Below, piece after piece: positions 20,788-32,159 of a DNA stretch of 64,000 nt. The notes under the pieces were generated by a model. It searched no databases, had not been told where the DNA came from, and saw only the letters and a program-made list of their open reading frames with translations. Made by a program: the position numbers and the translations under genes. The DNA is from Deinococcus depolymerans (GTDB lineage: Bacteria > Deinococcota > Deinococci > Deinococcales > Deinococcaceae), in contig NZ_BAAADB010000015.1 of assembly GCF_039522025.1 (NCBI RefSeq), forward strand, positions 1 to 64,000, in the 5' to 3' direction. The stretch's first letter is position 1, and each line of letters starts with the position of its first letter.

Positions 20788-21924
20788 TCAGCGGTTGGTG
20801 CCGCCTCCCTCGGCCCGCAGGGGCTGGCCGTTCTCGTCGACGACGTTCACGCGGGTGAAGCTGCCGGGGACGCGCACGATCGCCCAGGGGCTGGTGATGG
20901 CCTGCGTGGTGAACGAGTTGGGTGCCGGGGCCTTGACCTGCACGGCCAGCGTCAGGGTGCCGCCGCTGACGCTGGCGCCCGTGACGCGCACGCTGTACCC
21001 GCCGGTGGCGCGCTGCCCGAGGAACACGCCGACCAGGGTCGAGCCGTTCAGGGCCGCGGGGGTGGGCACGCCCGTCTGACGGCCGTACGCGGCGGCGTAC
21101 AGGGTGCGGGCCTCGGCGTCGGTGCGGGCGGTCTGGACGCTCAGGGCCGTGGCGGTGGCCTGCGATCCGGCGGCAATCTCGGTGAAGGTCACGGCGGCTC
21201 CTGGGAGGCTCACGGCTGGCGGGGTGCCGCTGCCGGGCAGGGTCGGGCGCTGGGGCGTGCCGGGGGTGGGGCTCACGGCGGTCTGGGTGGGGACGTTCGG
21301 CAGCACGTACAGTCCCGTGCGCTGGTACTCGGTGGGGGCGGGTTCCACGGTCAGGGCCGGGTCGGGAATGCCAGCGCTTTCCAGGACGCCCACGGCCAGC
21401 GGGCCCTGGCCCAGCAGGGCCTTGCCCAGGGCGGTCGCCTCGGCGCTGCTCAGCTGCCCGGCGCCGTTCAGGCCGTCGCTGCGGGTGCCGGTCACGACGC
21501 CGCTGGTGCCGTTCAGTTTCGTCCAGGTCTGCCCGTCCGTGAAGTACACGGCGCTCAGGGCCGCGCCGGGCAGCGGGGTCACGTTGAAGGTGCCGTCGGT
21601 GCGGCGGGTCACGCTGAGCTTCTGGGTGGTGGCGGTGGTGGGGGCGCGGTAGGTGGCCTTGCCGTTCACGCTGAGGGTCCCGTCGAGCGCCAGCGGGTCG
21701 TTCACCTGGCTGCGCAGGTCGGCGGTGGCCGCGCCGAGCTTCACGCTGCTCTGGCTGCCCTGTCCGAGGGTGCCGTACACCCACACGATGCGTTCCTGGG
21801 TGCCGCCGTACAGCAGCGCCTCATGCACGCGCAGGTTACCGGGGGCGGTCATGGTGCAGGCACTCAGGAGGCTGACGCCGAGGAGCGCGGCACCGGGGAG
21901 CGTCTTGTGTGGGGTTCGGGTCAT
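20788..21924 (-). CDS. Predicted lipoprotein with C-terminal PrcB-like domain
   Basis: About 378 aa. N-terminal lipoprotein signal (AALLGVSLLSAC, lipobox LSAC with Cys near residue 24) predicts membrane anchoring on the outside. After a beta-rich region of unknown type and a Pro/Thr linker (SPTPGTPQRPTLPGSG), the last 140 residues carry TLVGVFLGQRATGGYSVRV and TLAVQVKAPAPN, typical of the PrcB C-terminal domain, named after a partner of the Treponema PrtP protease. ATG 21924 is chosen because TAAGCT lies 7 nt upstream. Function is otherwise unknown. Confidence 0.8.
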   Translation of the reverse strand: MTRTPHKTLPGAALLGVSLLSACTMTAPGNLRVHEALLYGGTQERIVWVYGTLGQGSQSSVKLGAATADLRSQVNDPLALDGTLSVNGKATYRAPTTATTQKLSVTRRTDGTFNVTPLPGAALSAVYFTDGQTWTKLNGTSGVVTGTRSDGLNGAGQLSSAEATALGKALLGQGPLAVGVLESAGIPDPALTVEPAPTEYQRTGLYVLPNVPTQTAVSPTPGTPQRPTLPGSGTPPAVSLPGAAVTFTEIAAGSQATATALSVQTARTDAEARTLYAAAYGRQTGVPTPAALNGSTLVGVFLGQRATGGYSVRVTGASVSGGTLTLAVQVKAPAPNSFTTQAITSPWAIVRVPGSFTRVNVVDENGQPLRAEGGGTNR

Positions 21925-21931
21925 GCTGCCC

Positions 21932-21937
21932 AGCTTA
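21932..21937 (-). promoter_or_regulatory. Leaderless -10 box of the lipoprotein gene
   Basis: TAAGCT on the minus strand, 7 nt before the ATG at 21924. Confidence 0.6.
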
Positions 21938-22008
21938 GGCAGCGAGTCTGACCGCCGACTGAAGGTCGCCTTTATCAAAGGCCCACCTCGGCCCCCGTGA
22001 CGCCGCGC

Positions 22009-23682
22009 TCAGCTTCCGGCGGGCGCGGCGTGGTCGGGGCCGAGCAGCTCGCGGGCGTGTTGAAGCGCGGCGTCACTGGTGTTCCCGCTGAGCATCCGGG
22101 CGATCTCGTGCAGGCGTTCCTCGGGCGGCAGCAGGCGCACGCGGCTGACGGTGCGGCCGTCCTCGACGCTCTTCTCGACCTTGTAATGGTGATCGGCCTG
22201 CGCGGCGATCTGCGCGAGGTGCGTGACCACGAACACCTGCCGCGCCTGCGCGAGGTGCCGCAGCTGCGCCGCGACCGCCAGGGCCGCGCCGCCGCCGATA
22301 CCGGCGTCCACCTCGTCGAACACCACGGCGGGCGTGTCGGCGCCCAGCACGGTGCTGATGGCCAGCATCACGCGGGACAGTTCGCCGCCCGAGGCGACGT
22401 CTGCCAGCGGCGCGAGGTCCTCGCCGGGGTTGGCGGTGAAGTGCAGCGTCACGTCGCTCAGGCCGTGCGCGGACGGTTCGGGCAGGGCGTTCAGGTGGAA
22501 TTCCAGGCGGGCGTGCGGCATGCCGAGCTGCCGGATGACGGCCACCAGCTCGGCGGCCAGCGGCGCGGCGCGGTCCCGGCGGGCGGCGTCGAGGGCTGCC
22601 CCGGCGCGCAGGAGGTCGGCGTGCAGGGCGGCCACGTCGGCGTCCAGGGTGCCGGCGTCCTGCTCGTCGCGGGTCAGGGCGGCGAGTTCCTGCTCGACCT
22701 GCGCGTGGAAGGTCAGGACGTCCTGCAGGGTGGGGCCGTACTTGGCGCGCAGTTTGCCCAGCGCGCCCAGGCGGGCCTCGACCCGCGCGAGTTCCTCGGG
22801 GTCCGGCGCCTGGTCCTCGGCCACGGCGCGCAGTTCGCCGACGACGGCCTGCACGCTGTCGAGCGCCTCGCGCAGTTCGCGTTGCAGCTGCGCGGTCGTC
22901 TCGTCGTAGCGGGCGCTGACGTTCAGGGACCGGACCGCCTCGGCCAGGAAGCCCAGGGCGTTCTCCTCGCCGTCGCTGAGCAGCGTGATCGCCCCGGCGG
23001 CTCCCTGCGCGATGCTCTCGAGGTTCGCCAGCCGGTTCAGGTCGGCCTGCAGGGGTTCCTCCTCGCCGGGCGTGGGGTTCACCTCGCTGATCTCGGTCGC
23101 CTGGAACTGCAGCAGGTCCAGCTGGCGGGCGCGTTCGCGTTCGCTGGCACGCAGCGCTTCCAGGCGGGCGCGGGCGTCGGCCCAGGCGCGGTACGCGGCC
23201 GTGTACGCGCCGAGTGCGTCGGGCAGCTGCCGGTCGAGCAGGGCGCGCTGGTTGGCGGGTCCGAGCAGGCTGACGGCGCTGTGCTGCCAGTGGATGGTCA
23301 GGCGTCGCTGCGCCCAGTCCTGCAACTCGCGCAGCGCGACGACCTCGCCGTCCAGGCGGGCGGTGCTGCGGCCCTGCGTGGTCACGCGGCGGCTGGCGAC
23401 GTCGTCCCCCCAGAAGCCGGTCACGAGCAGGTCGTCCTCGCCGGTGCGGATCAGGTCGGTGTTGCTGCGCGAGCCGAGCAGCAGGCCCAGGGCGTCCACG
23501 ATGATGCTCTTGCCGGCGCCAGTCTCGCCGGTGAAGACGCTCAGGCCGGCGCGGAAGCTCAGGTCGAGCCTGCGGATGGTCGCGAGGTTCCGGACCTCCA
23601 GGCGGCTCAGGGACGGTCCCGGGGCGGGCAGCGGTTCGGTCTGGATGGTGGTCTCGTCGCGCGAGCGGGCCTTTCGGGTCAC
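22009..23682 (-). CDS. recN: DNA repair protein RecN
   Basis: SMC-like ATPase acting early in double-strand-break repair; cytoplasmic, binds DNA ends. 557 aa. Walker A GETGAGKS after GLSVFTG, a central coiled-coil region rich in Glu/Arg/Leu, the ABC signature ASGGELSRVMLA, and Walker B TPAVVFDEVDAGIGG. The start is set at GTG 23682 (VTRKARSRDET) because TAGACT is 7 nt upstream; longer in-frame starts read through that promoter. No 17-bp radiation/desiccation response palindrome is seen upstream. Confidence 0.94.
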   Translation of the reverse strand: MTRKARSRDETTIQTEPLPAPGPSLSRLEVRNLATIRRLDLSFRAGLSVFTGETGAGKSIIVDALGLLLGSRSNTDLIRTGEDDLLVTGFWGDDVASRRVTTQGRSTARLDGEVVALRELQDWAQRRLTIHWQHSAVSLLGPANQRALLDRQLPDALGAYTAAYRAWADARARLEALRASERERARQLDLLQFQATEISEVNPTPGEEEPLQADLNRLANLESIAQGAAGAITLLSDGEENALGFLAEAVRSLNVSARYDETTAQLQRELREALDSVQAVVGELRAVAEDQAPDPEELARVEARLGALGKLRAKYGPTLQDVLTFHAQVEQELAALTRDEQDAGTLDADVAALHADLLRAGAALDAARRDRAAPLAAELVAVIRQLGMPHARLEFHLNALPEPSAHGLSDVTLHFTANPGEDLAPLADVASGGELSRVMLAISTVLGADTPAVVFDEVDAGIGGGAALAVAAQLRHLAQARQVFVVTHLAQIAAQADHHYKVEKSVEDGRTVSRVRLLPPEERLHEIARMLSGNTSDAALQHARELLGPDHAAPAGS

Positions 23683-23689
23683 GTTGCCG

Positions 23690-23695
23690 AGTCTA
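23690..23695 (-). promoter_or_regulatory. Leaderless -10 box of recN
   Basis: TAGACT on the minus strand, 7 nt before the GTG at 23682. Confidence 0.65.
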
Positions 23696-23884
23696 ATGCC
23701 TGGGCGGGGGCGGCGATTGGGGCGCAGGCGGGTCTTGCCGCTCCGCGCGGCCGGTCCGAACATGAAACTCTCATTACATTGCGCCCATCCTGCCCTGTCC
23801 GGGGGGGGTGAGAATGGCGGCATCGTTCACCCCGGGCGGTCAGACCGGCCCCCGGCACGTGGGTGAGCAGCAAAGGAGCGCAAC

Positions 23885-25000
23885 ATGACGAGCGATATGA
23901 CCGGCGGCGTGAGTAAACGCAGCCTGCTGATGCTGGGGGGCCTCGCCGCCCTGGCGCTGAACAAGGACACCCGCCGCGCCCTGGTCACGGGCAGCCGTGA
24001 CGTCTGGAGCGGCGCGCAGCACACCCTCCAGGACACCGTGAAGCCGACCATGGCGCACTCGCTGGCGCTGGCGCAGGAACGCTCTCAGGAGCTGGCACTG
24101 GAGGCCGCGCGCCGCGGCAGCAGCGCCGCCCAGACCCTGCGCGAGGAGGGCGTGCCGCGCGCCGCGAGTCTGCTGGGCAGCGTCGTGGACGAGGTCGTGA
24201 GTGTGGCAGGCGGACTGGCCGGAACGGCAGGCGACCTGGCCGGCGGTCTCAGCGAGGGGGCGCAGCAGGTGACCCGGCAGGGCAGCCGCCGGGCCGGGCA
24301 GCTGCTGAGTGCCGCGCACAGGGGCGTCGGGCCGACCCTGGCCGACGCGCAGGGAGCGGGCCTGGAACTCCTGTCGACCGTGCATGACCGCGTGAGCAGC
24401 ACCCTGCACGAGGCGGCGGACGGCGCGCAGACCCGGCAGCGCCGGCTGGAACGCACGCTGCGTCAGGCGCGCCGGGACGCCGAGAAGGACCTGCTGTCCG
24501 GTGGTCGCCGCCTGAAGCCCGCGCAGCTGCAGAGGGCGGTCGACCGCCGGGTCGCGCCTCTGCAGAAGAACCTGACCCGTGAGCTGAAGGTCCTGGAGCG
24601 GCAGGCCCGGCAGGCCCGGCGCGATGACCGGGGCGGCGCGCCCGGCGGCCTGGTCGCGCTGGCCGTGATCGGAACCGGCGCGGTCGTGCTGGCCCGCGTG
24701 CCCGCCGCGCGGCAGGGCATCCTGAACGCCGTGGAGTCCGTGAATCCGGATGCCGCTCAGGCGCTGCGTCAGGCGGGCCGCAACGCCCGGAACCTGATCG
24801 GGACGGCGTGGCTGGAACGGATCGAGGAGAACAAGGCGACCCCGGCGCCGGGAGCCGCGAAGTCCACCCAGGCCGCCACGACCGGGGCCTCCGCCTACGG
24901 CGCGGTGGCTCCGGACTCCCCGGCGGCGGCCCGGACCGCGGCGGAGGAAAGCGCGAAGCAGACCGGCGGCGCGGCCAGCCAGGAAGGCAAGAAGGGCTGA
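23885..25000 (+). CDS. Alanine-rich amphipathic helical protein with two hydrophobic segments
   Basis: 371 aa, unrecognised. A hydrophobic stretch (SLLMLGGLAALAL) lies near the N terminus, followed by about 200 residues of likely amphipathic helix rich in Ala, Arg, Gln, Glu and Ser, a Gly/Val membrane-type segment (GGLVALAVIGTGAVVLARV, about 255-273), and a low-complexity Ala/Thr/Gly/Lys tail. The pattern recalls apolipoprotein- or LEA-like proteins that coat membranes or protect against desiccation, but that is only a resemblance in composition. AAGGAG precedes the ATG. Confidence 0.75.
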   Translation: MTSDMTGGVSKRSLLMLGGLAALALNKDTRRALVTGSRDVWSGAQHTLQDTVKPTMAHSLALAQERSQELALEAARRGSSAAQTLREEGVPRAASLLGSVVDEVVSVAGGLAGTAGDLAGGLSEGAQQVTRQGSRRAGQLLSAAHRGVGPTLADAQGAGLELLSTVHDRVSSTLHEAADGAQTRQRRLERTLRQARRDAEKDLLSGGRRLKPAQLQRAVDRRVAPLQKNLTRELKVLERQARQARRDDRGGAPGGLVALAVIGTGAVVLARVPAARQGILNAVESVNPDAAQALRQAGRNARNLIGTAWLERIEENKATPAPGAAKSTQAATTGASAYGAVAPDSPAAARTAAEESAKQTGGAASQEGKKG

Positions 25001-25284
25001 ACGGCGTGTGCCCGGCGCCCCGCGTGAGGGCGCTGGGATGTGCGGGAAGGACCAGTCCGCCAGGCGGGCAGATGGACGCAGGCAGGGCTGTGCACGGGGC
25101 GGCACCGGGAATTCCGGTGCTGCCCCGCTGTGTGGTCAGGGCGCGGCTGGCAGGTGGGGGCCGGGTGGTGGGCTGTCAGGCGTACGGTGAAGTGCGGCTG
25201 CCTGTAACGCGGTGGTAAGTGCAGAGCGCATGCTGGTGGCAGGGGGCAGGTGTCCCGGCACGGGAGACGTTTGTGTGTGTTGTT
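25001..25284. other. Intergenic region upstream of pckA
   Basis: About 284 bp without a credible gene. It holds only weak inverted repeats and no clear terminator for the preceding helical-protein gene. Confidence 0.5.
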
Positions 25285-25338
25285 CCCGAAAGTGTGACAC
25301 CCGAAAGTTTTGACTGGAACCGCTTCCCGGGCGAAGAT
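25285..25338 (+). promoter_or_regulatory. pckA promoter with LacI-type operator and upstream direct repeats
   Basis: A -35 TTGACT (25310-25315), 17-bp spacer and weak -10 GAAGAT (25333-25338). The spacer holds TGGAACCGCTTCCC (25315-25328), which fits the LacI-family form GGAA-N-CG-N-TTCC and shares 16 identical bases with the site before the second malE gene. Just upstream, CCCGAAAGT occurs twice with a 15-bp period (25285-25293, 25300-25308), suggesting a further regulator. Confidence 0.7.
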
Positions 25339-25417
25339 TCCAGGGTAAGAAAACACACGAAGTCCGGCTTTTGCGTCATCCCAGCCGGTTCCGCTTTCCA
25401 GTCACGGAGGACCGCCC

Positions 25418-27009
<1,592 letters not shown>

Positions 27010-27010
<1 letters not shown>

Positions 27011-27108
27011 TTCGGACTCGGATTGAGTGGTTGACAAAAACCGTTCAGTCCGAGCGGACTCGCAGCGCTGCGAAGCAGAGCGAGTGGAAGCAAAACGGAT
27101 TCCGTTTG
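27010..27108 (-). repeat. Dispersed palindromic element, copy 8 (left hairpin lost)
   Basis: Starts on the last base of the pckA stop with TTCGGACTCGGATTGAGTGG, has the right hairpin (GATTGAGTGGTT / AACCGTTCAGTC) and the GCAGCGCTGCGAAGCAGAGC middle segment, then jumps to ACGGATTCCGTTTG without the left hairpin. Confidence 0.85.
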
Positions 27109-27244
27109 ATACGGATTCCGTTTGTTTCGCCGACAATCCGGAACTTCACCGGATTGCCGACTCCACGTCCGGAACCCGCTTCTCTCCTTCTCGCATCCGC
27201 TCGGATTGAATGGTCTTTGCAGCCCATTCAATCGGAGTCCGTAT
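27109..27244 (+). repeat. Dispersed palindromic element, copy 9
   Basis: Short subtype. Left hairpin CAATCCGG / CCGGATTG, right hairpin GATTGAATGG / CCCATTCAATC, ends GGAGTCCGTAT. It directly follows copy 8 and precedes the pckA terminator. Confidence 0.93.
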
Positions 27245-27260
27245 GAGTCCCCGCACGGCG

Positions 27261-27292
27261 AGGCCCCCAGCCTGATCGGCTGGGGGCCTTTT
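27261..27292 (+). terminator. Rho-independent terminator between copies 9 and 10
   Basis: Twelve-bp stem AGGCCCCCAGCC / GGCTGGGGGCCT, loop TGATC, then TTT. Points in the pckA direction but lies 250 bp after its stop, behind two repeat copies. Confidence 0.85.
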
Positions 27293-27310
27293 GCCGTACA
27301 GGATGGAGTT

Positions 27311-27445
27311 ATACGGATTCCGTTTGTTTCGTTCACAGATCGGAACACCACCGATCTGTCAACTCCACGTCCGGAACCCGTTTTGCTCCTTACTCGCATC
27401 CGCTCGGATTGAACGGCTTTGTCAGCCATTCAATCGGAGTCCGTA

Positions 27446-27446
<1 letters not shown>
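27311..27446 (+). repeat. Dispersed palindromic element, copy 10
   Basis: Begins ATACGGATTCCG. Left hairpin CAGATCGG / CCGATCTG (loop AACACCA), right hairpin GATTGAA-C-GGCTT / AGCC-A-TTCAATC, ends GGAGTCCGTAT. The final T is the first base of the complement of the malG stop codon. Confidence 0.93.
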
Positions 27447-28821
<1,375 letters not shown>

Positions 28822-28825
<4 letters not shown>

Positions 28826-30231
28826 TTGCGGGCCTCCTCGAACACGCCGGCCGCGCGGAAGTTCACGAGGCTAATGGCGAGGGTCAGGAAGAAGATGATC
28901 AGGGCGATGGCGCTGGCCAGCGCGAAGTTCTGCCCGCCGCTGGACACGAACGCGGTGTTGTAGCCCCACGAGAGCAGGATGTCGGTGCTCTGGGCGGTAC
29001 TTTCACGGCCTTCCTGGGCGGGGCCGCCTGCCGTGAGCAGGTAGATGATGCCGAAGTTGTTGAAGTTGAACGCGAAGCCCGACAGCAGGATCGGCGTGAA
29101 CGACGTGCGCAGCAGCGGCAGCGTGATGGTCGTGATCTGCTGCCAGCGGCTGGCGCCGTCGATCTCGGCCGCCTCGTACAGGTCGTCGTTGATGGTGCTC
29201 AGGGCGCTGATGGTGGCGGTCATCATGTACGGGAAGCCCAGCCACAGGTTCACGAGCAGGATGCTGACCTTCGCCCACAGCGGGTCGCCCAGCCAGGGCA
29301 CGGCGGCGACGCCGAGCAGCCCCAGGGTCTTGTTCACGATCCCGAACTGCTGGTTGAACAGCGCCACCCACATCTGCACGCTGATCACGGCGGGCACGGC
29401 CCACGGCAGGAACAGCAGCGTGCGGTAGATGTTGCGGCCCTTCAGGCGCTTGTTGTACAGCAGGATGCCCAGGATCAGTCCGGCGACCGCGTTGATGACG
29501 ATGGTCGAGAAGGCGAACACCACGGTCCACAGGAACACGGGCCACAGGGCGCGGCTGGCCTTGCCGAAGATCTCGCGGAAGTTGGCCAGTCCCACGTACT
29601 CGTAGCGGTTGATGCGGGTGGCGCCCGAGATCTTCACGTCGCCGGGCATCGGGGCGGCCAGGGTGATGGCCGCGCCACGGACACTGGCGACCTTCTGCCG
29701 GTACGGGACGCTGGCGTCTTCGTCGTACAGAACGACGGTGCTGCCCGCGCAGTCGGGCGCGGCGCACTTCAGGAACTCGGCCATGCTCTGTCCGGCGAGC
29801 TCCGGCAGGGTCACGGTGCGGCGGTCGGCGCTGAGGGTCGCGGCGGTGCGCGAGGCGCTGTCCGGGTTGCCGCTGTTCGAGCCGCTGTAGTTGGTGAAGG
29901 CGTAGTTCACGGTCAGGATGACCGGCAGCACCGTGAACGCCAGGATGAACACCAGCGCGGGCAGCAGGTAGAACCAGTTCGTGATCCAGGGAAACAGCCG
30001 GTAGGTGAGCGGCGCGAGGATCAGCAGGGCCAGCAGCGTGAAGATCAGGATGGTGTAGGCGGGCGCGCCGGGCAGGACCTGCGCGGTCAGGCCGGCGACC
30101 AGCCAGCCGATCAGGACACTCAGGCCGATCAGGGCGCTCAGGATCAGCAGCGCCACGAAGACGCCGCGCGTTCCCTGTGGCGGCACGGTCGCGGACCGTT
30201 TGGGAATGGGGGGGTGCATGGTGTGGGTCAT
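28822..30231 (-). CDS. Maltose-type ABC transporter permease, MalF-like
   Basis: 469-aa membrane permease. Several N-terminal hydrophobic helices precede a large extracytoplasmic segment (from [19 protein letters not shown] to about residue 220, containing [12 protein letters not shown]), as in enteric MalF. The EAA loop is [24 protein letters not shown]. It lies 240 bp downstream of the malE-like gene, from which it is separated by a strong intercistronic hairpin, and overlaps the malG-like start. Confidence 0.9.
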
Positions 30232-30427
30232 GGGTGGGGGTAACCTCCCTGCGCCCGGGGGCAGGTGGAACCGCCGGCGTCGCGGCGGGCAGAAGGGGGT
30301 GGCGGGACGGACCTGGTTGGTAGGCAGCCTACACCCTGGCAGCGCGCCGGCGACGGGGGGCGGGCAGGAAAAGCGGCTGCCCCGTCCGGCGTCGGTGGGC
30401 GCGGCGGGCGGGGCAGCAACGGCTGAC

Positions 30428-30462
30428 GCAGGGAACGTGCCGGTTCAGGTCACGTTCCCTGC
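30428..30462 (-). terminator. Intercistronic hairpin between malE-like and malF-like genes
   Basis: Perfect 12-bp stem GCAGGGAACGTG / CACGTTCCCTGC with an 11-nt loop, 8 bp after the malE stop. No T-run, so partial termination or 3'-end protection of the malE mRNA, giving more binding protein than permease, is more likely than full termination. Confidence 0.75.
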
Positions 30463-30470
30463 GCAGGGGA

Positions 30471-31652
30471 TCACTTGATGTTGCTGTTGATTTCCTGCAC
30501 GGCCTTGTCGAGGATCTGGCCGTAGTTCTGGTTGGGCTTCTGGACGCTCTGGGCGATGGCGTTGCTCCAGGGGCCCCACACGGCGCCCATCTGGGGCACG
30601 TTGGGCATGGGGGTGCCGGCGCTGATGCTCTTGCCGAAGCCCACGACCACGGGGTCGGCTTTCAGTTTGGTGCGGGCGCTGAGGCTGACGGGGATGCGGC
30701 CGCCGGCCTTGTTGAAGGCGACCTGGGCGTCACTGGAGCTGATCTGGCGGGCGAAGGCGGCCGCGGCGGCCTTGTTCTTGCTGTAGGAGTTCAGCATGGT
30801 GCCCTGCACGCCCACGAAGGGGCTCCACTTGCCGCTGGCGCCGGGAGGGGTGGGGAAGGTCATGATGCCGTAGTCGACGCCGGCCTTCTTGATGTCGCCC
30901 ATGTCCCAGGGTCCGGTGAGGAACATGGCGAGGCGGCCGTCCACGAAGGCACTCTTGGCGGCGCCGCCGTCCACGCCCTCGGGCACGAGGTTGTACTTGT
31001 AGCGCAGGTCGTTCAGGAAGGCGCTGGCCTTGTCGGCGCCGGCGTTGGCGAGGCCCACGTCCTTGGTGTTCAGGGTGCCGCCGGTGTTCTTGAAGACGTA
31101 GCCGCCGTAGGCGCTGACGATCCCGTACTGCATGTAGGCGTTGCTGAGGTCGGCGAGGTAGCCGAATTTACCGCTGCCGGTGTTCTTCTGCGCGGTGGCC
31201 AGGAACGCGCTCCAGGTGGTGGGGGCGCTGGGCACGAGTTTCTTGTTGTACACGACGGCGACCGCTTCGGCGAACATGGGGATGCCGAACAGTTTGCCCT
31301 GGTAGGTCAGGGCGTTGACGGCGGTCTTGTCGAGGTCGGTCTTGCTGGTGACGTACTTGTCCATCGGCTCGATGACGCCGGCGGCAGCCAGCTGGCCGAG
31401 GCGGTCCTGGGGGAGGGTGGTGACGAGGTCGGGGCCCTGGCCCTTGGGGGCGCTCTGGATCAGCTTGTCGGGAATCTGGTCGAAGGGGACGCTGACGATG
31501 TTGACGGTGTCGCCGGTCTTGGCCTTGTACTGGGCGGCCTGGGTGCGCAGCCACGCGAGTTCGGCGTCGCCGAAGTGCGTCCAGACGGTCAGGGTGGCGG
31601 CGCTGGCCTGGCTGATCAGCGCGAGGGAGAGGACAGTCAGTGCTTTTTTCAT
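30471..31652 (-). CDS. Maltose/maltodextrin-binding protein
   Basis: 393-aa exported sugar-binding protein. Signal peptide MKKALTVLSLALISQASA, then TLTVWTHFGDAELAWLRT. The sequence follows the MalE pattern: PDLVTTLPQDRLGQLAAAGVIEPMDKY, GIPMFAEAVAVVYNKKLV, AMFLTGPWDMGDIKKAGVDYGI and MPNVPQMGAVWGP, where E. coli MalE has similar motifs. ATG 31652 has AAGGAG five bases upstream; an in-frame extension upstream contains the promoter and is rejected. It is the first gene of the transporter unit. Confidence 0.93.
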   Translation of the reverse strand: MKKALTVLSLALISQASAATLTVWTHFGDAELAWLRTQAAQYKAKTGDTVNIVSVPFDQIPDKLIQSAPKGQGPDLVTTLPQDRLGQLAAAGVIEPMDKYVTSKTDLDKTAVNALTYQGKLFGIPMFAEAVAVVYNKKLVPSAPTTWSAFLATAQKNTGSGKFGYLADLSNAYMQYGIVSAYGGYVFKNTGGTLNTKDVGLANAGADKASAFLNDLRYKYNLVPEGVDGGAAKSAFVDGRLAMFLTGPWDMGDIKKAGVDYGIMTFPTPPGASGKWSPFVGVQGTMLNSYSKNKAAAAAFARQISSSDAQVAFNKAGGRIPVSLSARTKLKADPVVVGFGKSISAGTPMPNVPQMGAVWGPWSNAIAQSVQKPNQNYGQILDKAVQEINSNIK

Positions 31653-31678
31653 AGGGCTCCTTGAAGGACGGCGGTCTA

Positions 31679-31692
31679 GTGAACCGCTTCCA
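31679..31692. promoter_or_regulatory. LacI-type operator before the malE-like gene
   Basis: GTGAACCGCTTCCA contains GAA-C-CG-C-TTC, the same core as the pckA and second-malE sites. It lies in the 5' leader, about 27 bp before the ATG and about 100 nt downstream of the predicted transcription start, suited to a roadblock or to a second closer promoter. Confidence 0.6.
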
Positions 31693-31793
31693 ATTGGGGT
31701 TGATCCTGTTCCATCAGTCTTCCACGGAAGGAGGCGTCTGGAGGTGCCGATTCGAGCGCTTTCGGCCGAATTGATTCTGGTTGCTCGCCGGAC

Positions 31794-31822
31794 ATTATAG
31801 GACTGCACCTCCCGCTTGACAA
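31794..31822 (-). promoter_or_regulatory. Near-consensus promoter of the malE-like operon
   Basis: On the minus strand TTGTCA (31817-31822), exactly 17 bp, TATAAT (31794-31799). A perfect palindrome TTCGGCCGAA (31761-31770) lies about 20 nt downstream of the expected start and could bind a repressor. Confidence 0.8.
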
Positions 31823-32147
31823 TGCCTGGGCCGTTCAGGAATTGAACGTACCAGTCAATCAAAAGTATGCATTCCCACACCGGGTCCAACGAAGGCGGCC
31901 TGCGTTCGCAGGTGCCACCGGAACCGGTGTCTACAGGGAAATTGGTCCTGTCATCATACTCCACACATGAGAGCGGGGAGCCCCCCGGGCATCCGGGCAG
32001 TTCGTTCGGTCCCGCCCCATGCCGTCCAGCAACCTCGCCGTCCGGTGCCACGTCACCGGGTGCCACGCCCCTGGAACGCGCCGCGCGTCCCCTGCCGGCA
32101 CGTCGCGCACGAGACAGGCGTCCTTACCGCTCGGTCAGGGAGCGGCG
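31823..32147. other. Divergent intergenic region between malE-like and MFS genes
   Basis: About 325 bp between the malE promoter and the MFS -10 box. No gene-like frame with start signals is seen. Short AT-rich stretches occur near 31850-31870 and 31930-31970. Nothing else can be supported. Confidence 0.5.
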
Positions 32148-32153
32148 TATACT
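32148..32153 (+). promoter_or_regulatory. Leaderless -10 box of the MFS gene
   Basis: TATACT, 6 nt before the ATG at 32160. Confidence 0.65.
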
Positions 32154-32159
32154 CCGCGC

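Noticed and set aside
23682..23823. N-terminal extension of RecN by 47 residues
   Set aside because: The extension reads through the leaderless -10 box and is not like the RecN family start.
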